The notes beneath the pieces are model-generated. The model saw nothing but the letters and a program-made list of their open reading frames with translations. It had not been told where the DNA came from and did no database searches. Position numbers and translations under genes: made by a program. From an uncultured Bacteroidales bacterium (GTDB lineage Bacteria; Bacteroidota; Bacteroidia; Bacteroidales; Paludibacteraceae): a DNA stretch of 64,000 nt. Shown one piece after another: positions 45,098 through 53,399 of this stretch. The stretch covers positions 62,001-126,000 of the forward strand of contig ONPG01000003.1 in NCBI GenBank assembly GCA_900319645.1. Direction: 5' to 3'. Numbering within the stretch: the first letter of the stretch is position 1; each line of letters opens with the position of its first letter.

Positions 45098-45150
45098 GGG
45101 GGTGATAAGCGGGTGATTAGGGGGTGATAACGGGGTGATTAGGGGGTTAT
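45098..45150. repeat. 11-nt G-rich repeats (GGGTGATAAGC / GGGTGATTAGG)
   Basis: Five units of 11 nt, each starting GGGT, lie in the malQ leader; on the malQ transcript they are C-rich. Confidence 0.85.
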
Positions 45151-45223
45151 TCTGCCTACGTCGCCGAGAGATGAACGGGACACACACCACCGGATTCCAA
45201 ATCCCCGTTTCGTTACACGCCTG

Positions 45224-45255
45224 CAAAATTACAACTTTTTTTTCATATACGCAAG
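45224..45255 (-). promoter_or_regulatory. Promoter of malQ
   Basis: On the minus strand CTTG, 20 nt starting CGTATATGAA with a run of A, TAATTTTG. It implies a leader of about 265 nt that carries both repeat arrays. Confidence 0.65.
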
Positions 45256-45347
45256 AGCATACGCATATTTTTGAAAAAAAGTAAATAAAATGAGACGTTT
45301 TAGACCTTCTTTCATACTTTTGGTTTTCAACTGTCGTCATATTTTTG

Positions 45348-45355
45348 TAACTTTG
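45348..45355 (+). promoter_or_regulatory. -7 box before the membrane protein gene
   Basis: TAACTTTG, 16 nt before the start codon; the upstream box is weak here. Confidence 0.5.
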
Positions 45356-45371
45356 CACTCGCTTTCTGCAC

Positions 45372-46298
45372 ATGAACCGGCGACTTCTGCATATTATCGA
45401 ATGGCTGGTGGCGGTTGCCGCCTATGCCTGGCTGGCGTACAGCCTCGCCACTTACGACCGATACGATGACGTAGCGGCAAGTCTCCGTGCGATGGATTGG
45501 ACCCAATGGACCGCCCTTGCTCTTGCCGTCGCTCTCATGCCACTCAACATGCTTCTGGAGGCGTGGAAATGGCAAACACTCATGCCGATGCCCCTCCGGG
45601 AAGCGCAACGGCAGGTCTATTATTCCAAACTCGCCGGACTCATAACCCCTTGGCGTCTCGGCGAATATCCCGCCCGCGCACTCCTTTTCACAAAATCCCG
45701 ATCCCCAATCACCCGGAGCGACCTCCGCCGAGAAGGGCATTTCACGAATCCCCAATCCCCTCTCCCCACCATCCTATCTATGGGAGCCGTAGGAAGTGCC
45801 ACCATGACTGCGGCGATTGTCATTTCCGGGCTCGTCGCCCTGGCTTTCAGCCCGGCCGTCAGGAACCGACTGGGAGACAGCTACCTCTTTGTCCTCATCA
45901 TAGTGGTGGCGCTTTTGGCTGCAGCACTATTATTAGCGCCTAAAATACTGAAACGTTGGGCGGATGTCAGCAACCGTTTGGTCTGGACCACTACGCTCCA
46001 GAGTTTCGTCCGCCTCGCCTGCTGGTGTCTCCAACTGTCACTCGTCCTCTACGCCCTCAACGCCTTCGATAATTCTCAATTCTCAATTATCAATTATCAA
46101 TTATCAATTATCCTCTCCCTCCCTATCTACTTCCTTTTGGTGACCGTCACGCCCAATATACCTATCGTCGAAGCCGGTGTACGAGGCGCATGGGCGATGT
46201 TCCTCTTCGGCTCTGTCAATGCCGCCTTGGCGGGTGTTCTGCTGTGGGCGATTAACACCCTGCTACCATGCCTCTGCTGGCTTTTCGTAAGAAAATAG
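45372..46298 (+). CDS. Membrane protein of the lysylphosphatidylglycerol synthase-like (UPF0104) type
   Basis: 308 residues with about eight helices. The family pattern is seen in MPLNMLLEAWKWQTLMP, VYYSKLAGLITPWRLGEYPARALLF (glycine and GEY region) and TPNIPIVEAGVRGAWAMFLFG. No catalytic C-terminal domain. Two loops, about residues 107-130 (TKSRSPITR...FTNPQSPLP) and about 235-248 (NSQFSIINYQLSII), are encoded by CAATCCC and CAATTAT heptamers and look inserted. Its end overlaps the next gene by 31 nt. Confidence 0.75.
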   Translation: MNRRLLHIIEWLVAVAAYAWLAYSLATYDRYDDVAASLRAMDWTQWTALALAVALMPLNMLLEAWKWQTLMPMPLREAQRQVYYSKLAGLITPWRLGEYPARALLFTKSRSPITRSDLRREGHFTNPQSPLPTILSMGAVGSATMTAAIVISGLVALAFSPAVRNRLGDSYLFVLIIVVALLAAALLLAPKILKRWADVSNRLVWTTTLQSFVRLACWCLQLSLVLYALNAFDNSQFSIINYQLSIILSLPIYFLLVTVTPNIPIVEAGVRGAWAMFLFGSVNAALAGVLLWAINTLLPCLCWLFVRK

Positions 46299-48316
46299 CA
46301 CTCCTCTTTTGCCTCTGCGCACTTTGCGCTTATGCCGAAGAATCGCCGTCGCTGGATCTCATCATCCTCGATATCTACCGCGCCGCCACAGAACTGGGAG
46401 AAACCGACTACGAACAACTCCAAACCGACCTCTACGCTATCCACGAAACACCCATCGACCTCAATCACACCTCCGACGAAGAACTCTCACGCCTGCCTTT
46501 CCTCTCGCCGCAACAGATCGACGACATCCTGGCGTATGCCGACCGCCATCCTTTCCAGTCGCTCTACGAACTCCGTCTTATCCCTTCCCTTGCTGATTAC
46601 GAGATCCGCGACCTCCTGCCCTTCGTCAAAATCACGAATCAGCAATCACCTACCGCCAATCACCAATCTAATAAAATGTACGCGCGCGAGGTCTTCCACT
46701 ATGCCACCCACGAATTTATCACGCGCCTCGATGCCCGCGATATAGAGAACGCCGACCCGGATCCGATGTACGTCCAGGGGCGTTACCGCTTTGATTACCA
46801 ACGCCGTGTGACGTTTGGCGTGCAACTCCGCCGACCCGCGGGAGGCTTGGCGAAAGACCTGCAATACAACGCCTATCTCCAGCTCCGCGACATAGGCGTC
46901 CTGCACACACTCGTTGCAGGACATTTCCAAGCCTCTTTCGGCCACGGATTGGTTCTTGCGCCCGTCTTCCACAACGGCAAATCTGCGTACGTCCAATCCG
47001 CCGGCACGCAGCCTTCCGGCTTGCGCTACTACTCCTCTCCCGACGGAGCGGGTCTCCAAGGAGCAGGTGCCACTTTCCGTCACGTCTTCAACCCGCATAC
47101 ACGGCTGGATGTCAGCGCCTTATACTCGCTCAAACGCGCTAACGACTCCACGCTCCACCACCTCGTCGGAGCCAATCTCACCCTGCGCCACAAACGCCTC
47201 GAAGTCCAACTCTCCGCCATCGAGAACATCTGGTCAGACACGATCCGGCCTTACCGCAACACAGCCTACAACGCCCATTATTTCCGGGGCACCAACCAAG
47301 CGGTCCTCGGCGCCTCCGTCCGTTACCACCACGGCTGGTTCGACGCCTTTGCCGAACTCGCCACCGCACAAAACTATCAAAATCCGCAGTCCCAAACAAC
47401 CAATCAGCAATCAGCAATCACCAATTCGTCCCACTGGGGCGTAGGTCTCCTCGCCGGCTCACGTTTCTACCCGGTCTCAGGCGTCTCGTTGATAGCCCTT
47501 TACCGCTATTATTCGCCTTATTTTGACAACCAGCACGGCTACGCTTTCTCCGAGACCTCGCGTCTGGGAGACGAGAACGGAGGCTATCTGGGTTTTGATA
47601 TCACACGCCTTGCCCGCTGGCGTTTCTCCGGCTACGCCGACCTCTTCCGTTTCTCGGGTCCCAAATACGGTATTCCCGACTACCCCACTTTCGGCTACGA
47701 CGCCATGGCAGAAGCGCAATTCCACTCCCAAACTGCAAATCACCAATCACAAACCACCAATCACCCATCCTCAGCCGCCGATCACCCATCCTCACTCACC
47801 AACACCTCATGGTTCCTCTTGCTTCGTGCAAGGGCACGAAAGAAAGGCGACGCCTCCACCTATTCCACTCGTTTTCAGTTCAGTTGGACCTCCAACGCCC
47901 TCTCCATCCGCTCCACCGCCGAAGCCAATCTGGTCAACACCCAACCGTCAACAGCCGATAAGCCCCTCACCTATGGTCTTACTGTCTATCAGGACATTTC
48001 CTACTCGCCCGCTATCCGTCGCACCACCTTGTCCCCTCACCCGCTCACAATGACTTTCCGCCTCCAGTTCTTCGATGCACGTGATTGGGCAAACCGTATC
48101 TATTGCTACGAGAACGACGTACTCTACGCGTACTCGTCCACCGCCGTCTATGGTCTCGGAGGACGCGCGTATATATGTCTGAAATACAACATCATACGCA
48201 ACCTCTCGCTCTATCTTCGTGTCAGTGAGACACTCTATCAACGCCAATGGGCGGCCGCCCACAACCGCGCCCTCACCCGCACAGACGTCCACCTCCTTCT
48301 CCGCATAAAATTGTAG
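46268..48316 (+). CDS. Outer membrane barrel protein with N-terminal helix-hairpin-helix
   Basis: 682 residues, signal peptide (IALLFCLCALCAYAEE). A helix-hairpin-helix domain lies at about 55-120 (PIDLNHTSDEELSRLPFLSPQQIDDILAY; FQSLYELRLIPSLADYEIRDLLPFV), followed by a large beta-barrel ending in LLLRIKL. Such proteins are widespread in Bacteroidales and uncharacterised. Three loops are heptamer-encoded: NQQSPTANHQSN, QTTNQQSAITNSS and QTANHQSQTTNHPSS. It is translationally coupled to the preceding gene by overlap. Confidence 0.75.
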   Translation: MPLLAFRKKIALLFCLCALCAYAEESPSLDLIILDIYRAATELGETDYEQLQTDLYAIHETPIDLNHTSDEELSRLPFLSPQQIDDILAYADRHPFQSLYELRLIPSLADYEIRDLLPFVKITNQQSPTANHQSNKMYAREVFHYATHEFITRLDARDIENADPDPMYVQGRYRFDYQRRVTFGVQLRRPAGGLAKDLQYNAYLQLRDIGVLHTLVAGHFQASFGHGLVLAPVFHNGKSAYVQSAGTQPSGLRYYSSPDGAGLQGAGATFRHVFNPHTRLDVSALYSLKRANDSTLHHLVGANLTLRHKRLEVQLSAIENIWSDTIRPYRNTAYNAHYFRGTNQAVLGASVRYHHGWFDAFAELATAQNYQNPQSQTTNQQSAITNSSHWGVGLLAGSRFYPVSGVSLIALYRYYSPYFDNQHGYAFSETSRLGDENGGYLGFDITRLARWRFSGYADLFRFSGPKYGIPDYPTFGYDAMAEAQFHSQTANHQSQTTNHPSSAADHPSSLTNTSWFLLLRARARKKGDASTYSTRFQFSWTSNALSIRSTAEANLVNTQPSTADKPLTYGLTVYQDISYSPAIRRTTLSPHPLTMTFRLQFFDARDWANRIYCYENDVLYAYSSTAVYGLGGRAYICLKYNIIRNLSLYLRVSETLYQRQWAAAHNRALTRTDVHLLLRIKL

Positions 48317-48355
48317 TCTCTTCCGTCCTTTGAACCACCTAAACCACCCGTCTCA

Positions 48356-48466
48356 ATGACCCAAAAGCCGAAAATTCAAAGTTTTTTGCCCCAACACTTG
48401 CATATTGCAGACGTGTGGGACACACGACAAGATCCTGAAGAGTTAGCTTCGCGTTTGATGGATTAA
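48356..48466 (+). CDS. Possible 36-residue protein
   Basis: ATG to TAA, product MTQKPKIQSFLPQHLHIADV then a charged end (DPEELASRLMD). No signal or known motif. A strong terminator follows 25 nt later and no other gene explains it. It could equally be the 3' region of the preceding transcript. Confidence 0.35.
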   Translation: MTQKPKIQSFLPQHLHIADVWDTRQDPEELASRLMD

Positions 48467-48490
48467 CCCGCTAACATACGTCTTTTGTGC

Positions 48491-48522
48491 CTGACAGGAG
48501 AGATTTCTCTTGTCAGTTTTTT
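48491..48522 (+). terminator. Rho-independent terminator
   Basis: CTGACAGGAGA pairs with TCTCTTGTCAG (one G-T pair), loop GATT, then TTTTTT. It ends the transcript of the barrel-protein gene and the possible small gene. Confidence 0.85.
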
Positions 48523-48671
48523 ATATATAGAGCCACATATAGTGCCATCGTTCAGCAATCAAACAGAACTTTCTCACATGATCATTGAAATACAAAACAT
48601 AAAGGACAAAGGGCAAAGGAATTGATCCGCATGGATTTTTGTCATTTTGTAAGCGAAGCGCATTTTTGTAA

Positions 48672-48789
48672 GGCGGTAGTACGGCTATCCAGCCGGACGT
48701 CACGGGGCTACGTGGCGGCTGAACGAAAAGCTTGCTTATCGGGCAGACGATACGTAGCCCCGTAAAGGCTCATCAAGAGCCGAACCGCC
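48672..48789. other. Four-helix junction-like inverted repeat
   Basis: Outer stem GGCGGT/ACCGCC encloses three stems: CGGCT/AGCCG (loop ATCC), the perfect 12-bp ACGGGGCTACGT/ACGTAGCCCCGT with a 38-nt loop, and GGCTC/GAGCC (loop ATCAA). It lies at the start of the second cassette region. It could be a structured RNA or a recombination site. The rest of 48523-49025 shows nothing else. Confidence 0.6.
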
Positions 48790-49062
48790 GCATTTTCGAT
48801 TTAATAATCAAGAAGACTGAAAGGAAAAAGGACAAAAAAGGCGAATTGAGCTAATTAAACGAATTTTTATTAGTCAAAAATTACCAAAAATGAGGCTCAC
48901 CTGCAAAAATGATCCAAAAATTATATTTCTTTTGGGGATTTTTTGGGGACATTTTGGAACGTTTTGGACAAAAAAAGAAGTTTTGCTAACTCTATTTAGC
49001 ATAATTATTTTTTTGCCCGTAGGGGTTGCACAAATCAATTATTTTTCGTAATTTTGCAGAAA

Positions 49063-49184
49063 ATTTGAAAACGTACTAAAGTACCAACGGTTAAGACACT
49101 ACTTTATGTATAAGAGTTACAAGGTTATATAGCCCGTAATTGGTACAGAATCGCACGAAAAAACTGCGGTTTTGTTGTTTTTTA
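49063..49184 (+). ncRNA. Small structured RNA candidate
   Basis: Promoter GTTG (49025-49028), 20 nt, TAATTTTG (49049-49056). The body pairs GTACCAACGG (49081-49090) with CCG-TAA-TTGGTAC (49134-49146). The end is a hairpin AAAAC-TGCG-GTTTT followed by a T run. The only frame with a start encodes eight residues. Confidence 0.5.
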
Positions 49185-49250
49185 GTATCTTTCAAAACAC
49201 CCCGCTGCACGCCATAAAGAACAAAAAAGGCAATAAAGAGAAACAATCTT

Positions 49251-49330
49251 CCCTCGCCATTAGAGCGAAAAGATATAGTGCAACCGCCAAGCACTTAAAA
49301 TGAAGACTGATTGATCTTTGAAATAGTGGA
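49251..49330. repeat. Cassette spacer repeat A, copy 1
   Basis: About 78 nt starting CCTCGCCATTAGAGCG, with CAACCGCCAAGCACTTAAAA and GATTGATCTTTGAAA, nearly identical to 50007-50083. Confidence 0.9.
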
Positions 49331-49375
49331 TTTACCGTAAAAAGAAGATAAAACCGAAAGATTTTTATCCGGATA

Positions 49376-49407
49376 CTTGCATATATCAAAAAAAAGCAGT
49401 ACCTTTG
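49376..49407 (+). promoter_or_regulatory. Promoter of the RelE-type toxin pair
   Basis: CTTG, 20 nt starting CATATATCAA, TACCTTTG. Confidence 0.7.
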
Positions 49408-49445
49408 CAGTTGCAAAGGAGATACACCCCCAAAAACCGACAAAT

Positions 49446-49574
49446 ATGGAAGCAATGTTAAAACAACCGACTGTGCAAGGCACAATCACAGAAGATAGAT
49501 GGAACAGTCTTCATACGATTGACGAGTTGGATAGTGCTCTCAAGCAGATTATTCAGAAACATTTTCATGAATAA
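49446..49574 (+). CDS. Antitoxin-like small protein
   Basis: 42 residues (MEAMLKQPTVQGTITEDRWN and on to KQIIQKHFHE). Acidic, helical. The upstream open frame overlaps the promoter, so the second Met was chosen. It precedes a RelE/ParE-like gene by 5 nt, the usual antitoxin-toxin order. No DNA-binding domain is obvious at this size. Confidence 0.65.
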   Translation: MEAMLKQPTVQGTITEDRWNSLHTIDELDSALKQIIQKHFHE

Positions 49575-49579
49575 CAACC

Positions 49580-49891
49580 ATGGAAGTGCGTATAGAGGAT
49601 GAGGTATTCATGGACTTGGTTGAGTTTTATGAATATAATCTCAAGAAACATTCCGCTTTAGATGAAGAAACTGTTCTAAGCAAAGAACAGCGTCTCATCA
49701 ATGAGTTAAGGAAATTAGGGATATACGCTCTTACTGACCATAAACCAACCAAGCATATTCCTTGGATTCGGAAAGGATATAAAGACTTTTATTTCGATGG
49801 TTTTCATTTTGGTTACAAGATTGAGACGCTTCCATCCGGAGAGAAAGTAGTTGTTGTGTACGAAGCGTGCCACGAACTTCTCTTCTATTAG
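49580..49891 (+). CDS. RelE/ParE family toxin
   Basis: 103 residues. The small alpha-beta fold of the family is suggested by MEVRIEDEVFMDLVEFYEYN, the central ELRKLGIYALTDHKP, and the last strands GFHFGYKIETLPSGEKVVVVYEACHELLFY. RelE cuts mRNA on the ribosome and ParE acts on gyrase; catalytic residues do not decide between them here. Confidence 0.75.
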   Translation: MEVRIEDEVFMDLVEFYEYNLKKHSALDEETVLSKEQRLINELRKLGIYALTDHKPTKHIPWIRKGYKDFYFDGFHFGYKIETLPSGEKVVVVYEACHELLFY

Positions 49892-49916
49892 TCGTTTTTT
49901 TAATTTTTCACATACC

Positions 49917-49958
49917 CAAACGGTAATTCCACTATTATACGGAGTTGCCGTTTTTTTT
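49917..49958 (+). terminator. Terminator of the toxin pair
   Basis: AAACGG-TAATTCC pairs imperfectly with GGAGTTG-CCGTTT around ACTATTATAC, with eight T. Confidence 0.75.
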
Positions 49959-50006
49959 GTGCATGCCAAAGAAAACAAAAAATAACAACTAATATAAACT
50001 TGTATC

Positions 50007-50083
50007 CCTCGCCATTAGAGCGAAAAGATTTAGTGCAACCGCCAAGCACTTAAAATGAAGGCTGATTGATCTTTGAAAGATTG
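50007..50083. repeat. Cassette spacer repeat A, copy 2
   Basis: Copy of 49251-49330 with single-base changes (GATTTAG for GATATAG, GAAGGCTG for GAAGACTG). Confidence 0.9.
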
Positions 50084-50149
50084 AGAATAAGTTCAAAAAG
50101 ACTTATTTAGTGGAAAAATGAAGGCAAAAGTGATTTTTCTGTCCGATTA

Positions 50150-50181
50150 CTTGCACATGTCAGAAAAAAGTTGTACTTTTG
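50150..50181 (+). promoter_or_regulatory. Promoter of the orphan antitoxin gene
   Basis: CTTG, 20 nt starting CACATGTCAG, TACTTTTG. Confidence 0.7.
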
Positions 50182-50219
50182 CGTCGCAAACGCAAAATGA
50201 CAATACAAAACTGACAATT

Positions 50220-50414
50220 ATGGAAGATGTTACATTAAGAATACCGTCAGCTGACGTGGCACTGGTGATGCAGTTCGCCAGCCGCATGGGATGGACTATT
50301 GACAATCGCCGTAGTGTAGTGTCTCGTTTTATTGATGCTTGCCGTAAGAATGCATCTGACCTGACAGAAGACGAGATTCAGGCGGAAGTAAATGCTGTTC
50401 GTTATAAAGGCTAA
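50220..50414 (+). CDS. Antitoxin-like protein without intact partner
   Basis: 64 residues (MEDVTLRIPSADVALVMQFA; ending QAEVNAVRYKG). The layout, a beta strand (VTLRIP) then helices and an acidic Glu/Asp-rich end, fits antitoxins of PIN toxins in Bacteroides. The downstream toxin is reduced to a short remnant. The upstream Met lies before the promoter and was not used. Confidence 0.65.
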   Translation: MEDVTLRIPSADVALVMQFASRMGWTIDNRRSVVSRFIDACRKNASDLTEDEIQAEVNAVRYKG

Positions 50415-50416
50415 AC

Positions 50417-50506
50417 ATGAACGTCATATTGACTCTTGGCAAGTATAATCGCACTCCTATTTTATCATTCTCGGATTTCATGCAAGTTCTGTCCGGTTTG
50501 AGTTAA
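50417..50506 (+). pseudogene. Remnant of a PIN-type toxin gene
   Basis: 29 codons starting MNVILTLGKYNRTPILSFSD and ending FMQVLSGLS. The second half resembles the end of PIN domains (P-hydrophobic-L-S-x-x-x-F), and the position right after the antitoxin is where the toxin should be. The catalytic acidic residues are gone, so most of the gene seems deleted. Confidence 0.45.
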
Positions 50507-50541
50507 GTCCAATAACATCCCCTTGATTTTTCCTTTAGAAT

Positions 50542-50569
50542 AAGCACTTTTGACGAGAGTGCTTTTTTT
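50542..50569 (+). terminator. Terminator after the antitoxin cassette
   Basis: AAGCACT pairs with AGTGCTT, followed by seven T. Confidence 0.75.
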
Positions 50570-50637
50570 ATTGTGTGCGAATCAACGCCACGACTTATTC
50601 TCATGATGTCAAAAAAGTGCCAAGTGTGCCAAGTGCG

Positions 50638-50718
50638 CCACCGACCGAAGAGCGGGAGATAAGCGGCACAAGACCGAGAAACAAAATAAACAAAAATAGT
50701 TGTGCCCGACACGGATGA
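50638..50718. repeat. Cassette spacer repeat B, copy 1
   Basis: About 80 nt: CACCGACCGAAGAGCGGGAG, then AAGCGGCACAAGACCGAG, AAACAAAATAAACAAAAAT and AGTTGTGCCCGACACGG. The other copies are at 51886-51961 and 54576-54658. Confidence 0.9.
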
Positions 50719-50897
50719 GGGGATGAAAACGATGAGCGATTAACGAATGAACGGGTAAATGATGGACGAGTGAGGGGAAAAGAAAGTGTAGTACTATCGT
50801 TCGGTACTATAAAAAGGAACGAAAAGATCTTTGACATAGTGATTCCATAAGGAATAATCGAAAAAGTGCAGTTTTCTTGCATTTTGTTGCCGGATTA

Positions 50898-50929
50898 TTT
50901 GCATATGTCAGAAATTTTTAGTAACTTTG
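50898..50929 (+). promoter_or_regulatory. Promoter of the dinD-like gene
   Basis: TTTG, 20 nt starting CATATGTCAG, TAACTTTG. Confidence 0.7.
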
Positions 50930-50956
50930 CAGTGTTTTTAAAACGACTGCAAGAGT

Positions 50957-51787
50957 ATGAAAGGTGAAGACATTTTAGCATTGTTTGAAAGATTTGAACA
51001 GGCTGCGACTAAAGTGAATGACATTGAATGTTGGAGTGCGCGTAGTTTGTGTCCGTTATTTGGCTACACTGATTGGCGTAATTTTATCAAAGCAATAGAC
51101 AAAGCCCAAGAGTCGTGTATTAACGCTGGTGAAGCTGTCTCCGACCATTTCGTTGGCGTCAACAAAATGGTCAGTCTTGGTAGTGGTTCACAACGCTCTA
51201 TCGAGGATATTTTGCTTACCCGCTATGCATGTTACCTAATTGCTCAAAACGGAGACCCACGCAAGCAAGAGATTGCTTTTGCTCAAAACTATTTCGCTGT
51301 CCAGACACGTCGAGCTGAGCTGGTGCAACAACGCATATTGGAGTCGGAACGAGTATTGGCACGCAAGAAACTGCGTGAGACGGAGAGTCGTTTGTCAAAG
51401 GTCGTATATGAGCATGGCGTGGATGACAAGGGCTTTGCTATTATGCGTTCTAAAGGGGACTCCGCTTTATTTGGAATGCCGACAAAGGACTTGAAAACTA
51501 AGTTTGGTCTGGAGAAACAGAGCAAGCCGTTGGCGGATGTGTTACCAACTATTGGCATTAAGGCGAAAGACTTAGCGGCAGAGATGACGAGCACCAATGT
51601 AGAGCAAAAGAACTTACATGGTTTAAACCCTATAACGCGTGAACATGTGGACAATAATATTGCAGTGCGCGAAATGTTAAGAAGCAGGGGCATTGAACCT
51701 ACAAGACTTCAACCGGCAGAGGATGTGAATAAAGTTGAGAGACGACTGAAATCAGAAGAAAAGAAGACTCTGCCCAAGAAGAAATAA
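50957..51787 (+). CDS. dinD: DNA damage-inducible protein D-like, BRO-N domain
   Basis: 276 residues. The N-terminal BRO-N domain (about 20-110) has ECWSARSLCPLFGYTDWRNF and IEDILLTRYACYLIAQNGDPRK, then FAQNYFAVQTRRAEL as in E. coli DinD. The C-terminal half carries KGDSALFGMPTKDLKTKFGL and LNPITREHVDNNIAVREMLRSRGI. DinD is LexA-controlled in E. coli and inhibits RecA filaments; no LexA site was identified here. Sole gene of its cassette. Confidence 0.9.
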   Translation: MKGEDILALFERFEQAATKVNDIECWSARSLCPLFGYTDWRNFIKAIDKAQESCINAGEAVSDHFVGVNKMVSLGSGSQRSIEDILLTRYACYLIAQNGDPRKQEIAFAQNYFAVQTRRAELVQQRILESERVLARKKLRETESRLSKVVYEHGVDDKGFAIMRSKGDSALFGMPTKDLKTKFGLEKQSKPLADVLPTIGIKAKDLAAEMTSTNVEQKNLHGLNPITREHVDNNIAVREMLRSRGIEPTRLQPAEDVNKVERRLKSEEKKTLPKKK

Positions 51788-51885
51788 GTTCACTCTTCTA
51801 ATATTATCACTATCAAGCGATTATTCCGAAAGTGAATAGTCGCTTTTTATTTATGGATTCATGATGTCAAAATAGGAACAAGGTG

Positions 51886-51961
51886 TCACCGACCGAAGAG
51901 CGGGAGATAAGCGGCACAAGACCGAGAAACAAAATAAACAAAAATAGTTGTGCCCGACACG
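51886..51961. repeat. Cassette spacer repeat B, copy 2
   Basis: Same 75 nt as copy 1, again followed by GATCTTTGACATAGTG. It ends where copy 1 reads CGGATGAGG and this copy reads CGACAAAAGG. Confidence 0.9.
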
Positions 51962-52068
51962 ACAAAAGGGCAAACGATCTTTGACATAGTGGATTACTGC
52001 GATTTACTTTTGCAAAAGTGAAAAAATGAACAAAAATCACTTTTCTAAAGTAAAAATCTTTCGAAAAA

Positions 52069-52100
52069 TTTGCTTTTTCAAAATAAAAGTAGTACCTTTG
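52069..52100 (+). promoter_or_regulatory. Promoter of the AAA ATPase gene
   Basis: TTTG, 20 nt, TACCTTTG. The spacer lacks the CATATGTCA part seen elsewhere. Confidence 0.65.
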
Positions 52101-52128
52101 CAGCGTTTTTTGATAAATAAGCACTTTT

Positions 52129-53337
52129 ATGTTACAAGAAATTCAATTCAGGCAGCTGCAAAATGATTACCTTCGCCGCGTAAGCGAAACGACGCAAACG
52201 CACAAGAGGTATCTGTACAATCAAATCAATTGGGGTGCACGTCTTATCTGTATTCGCGGAGCGCGTGGAACCGGCAAAACGACCATGTTGCTTCAATACA
52301 TCAAAGAGCACTATCCGGACCTGAGCAAAGCATTGTATATCTCCTTGGATAGTTTTAGTTTCCAACTATTTACGCTGTACGATGTTGCCGAGTACGCTTA
52401 TACTCACGGGATAGAGGCATTGTTCGTTGACGAAGTACACTATGTGCAGAATTGGGGGCAGATGCTCAAAAACGTCTTTGACTCTTTTACAGGTCTAAAG
52501 ATAGTTTACACCGGCTCCTCGATGTTGCAACTGGATGAGGCGCAAACGGATTTGTCTCGCAGACAAACGGTTTATGACTTGCAGGGCTTCTCATTCAGAG
52601 AGTACCTCCTTTTCAAAGGTCTTTACAAACATGAAGCGGTTGATTTGGAGTATGTGCTGCAACATCACACAACACTGGCAAACGAAATAGCTTCGGCGAT
52701 CAAACCGTTGATGTATTTCAACGAATACCTTCGTCAGGGTTACTATCCGTTTACTTTGGAAGCACAGCAAGACTATCTTCGTCGACTGGAACAATTGATG
52801 TTACTGATCATCTATCAGGATATTCCCCGAGTAGAGGATATCAGTTTACAGACGCTCCAGAAGGCACAGAAGTTACTGATGATCATGGCAATGCAAGTAC
52901 CCTTAGAACCAAACATCAGTATTTTATGCCGTGAGATAGGCGCTACGCGTGATATAGTTATCAAACTGCTGTATCTCATGCAAAAAGCGGGATTGCTGAT
53001 GCTTGTCAACAAAGAGAGTAATAGTTACAAAACGCTTTCCCGCCCAGACAAGATCTATCTCAACAACGGGAACCAGATGTACGCACTCACCAATATGGTG
53101 AACGAAGGTACATTACGCGAGACTTTCTTCGTGAACCAACTACGTCAGGCACATCAAGTGGTATTGCCAGTTCATGGCGATTATTTGGTTGACAATGATT
53201 ATACCTTCGAAGTCGGAGGTGCAAGTAAGTCATTTGACCAAATAAAAGATGTTCCCAACAGTTACTTGGCTTTGGATGAGATAGAATATGGAGCAGGGAA
53301 TTCTATTCCTTTATATCTTTTCGGGTTCTTGTACTAA
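52129..53337 (+). CDS. AAA family ATPase (AAA_14/DUF4143 type)
   Basis: 402 residues. Walker A RGARGTGKTTMLL (about 44-56), Walker B ALFVDEVHYVQNW, and sensor-like KIVYTGSSMLQLDEAQ. The middle sequence DLQGFSFREYLLFKG and a C-terminal part with EIGATRDIVIKLLYLMQKAGLL (winged-helix-like) are typical of this archaeal/bacterial family. DUF4143-like residues follow near FEVGGASKSFDQI. Such ATPases are frequent in islands and of unknown role. Sole gene of its cassette. Confidence 0.85.
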   Translation: MLQEIQFRQLQNDYLRRVSETTQTHKRYLYNQINWGARLICIRGARGTGKTTMLLQYIKEHYPDLSKALYISLDSFSFQLFTLYDVAEYAYTHGIEALFVDEVHYVQNWGQMLKNVFDSFTGLKIVYTGSSMLQLDEAQTDLSRRQTVYDLQGFSFREYLLFKGLYKHEAVDLEYVLQHHTTLANEIASAIKPLMYFNEYLRQGYYPFTLEAQQDYLRRLEQLMLLIIYQDIPRVEDISLQTLQKAQKLLMIMAMQVPLEPNISILCREIGATRDIVIKLLYLMQKAGLLMLVNKESNSYKTLSRPDKIYLNNGNQMYALTNMVNEGTLRETFFVNQLRQAHQVVLPVHGDYLVDNDYTFEVGGASKSFDQIKDVPNSYLALDEIEYGAGNSIPLYLFGFLY

Positions 53338-53363
53338 CCAACATCACTTATACAATACACTTT

Positions 53364-53399
53364 ACAAGCGGTAATCCAAACAAGCGGGTTGCCGCTTGT
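53364..53399 (+). terminator. Terminator after the ATPase gene
   Basis: ACAAGCGG pairs with CCGCTTGT over a 20-nt loop; the tail is TGTATATG, so it is weaker than the others. Confidence 0.55.

Noticed and set aside
50601-52124. Matching minus-strand frames (50601-50882 and 51867-52124) with a shared hydrophobic segment
   Set aside because: The shared part is just repeat B read backwards; flanks differ and no start signals are present.
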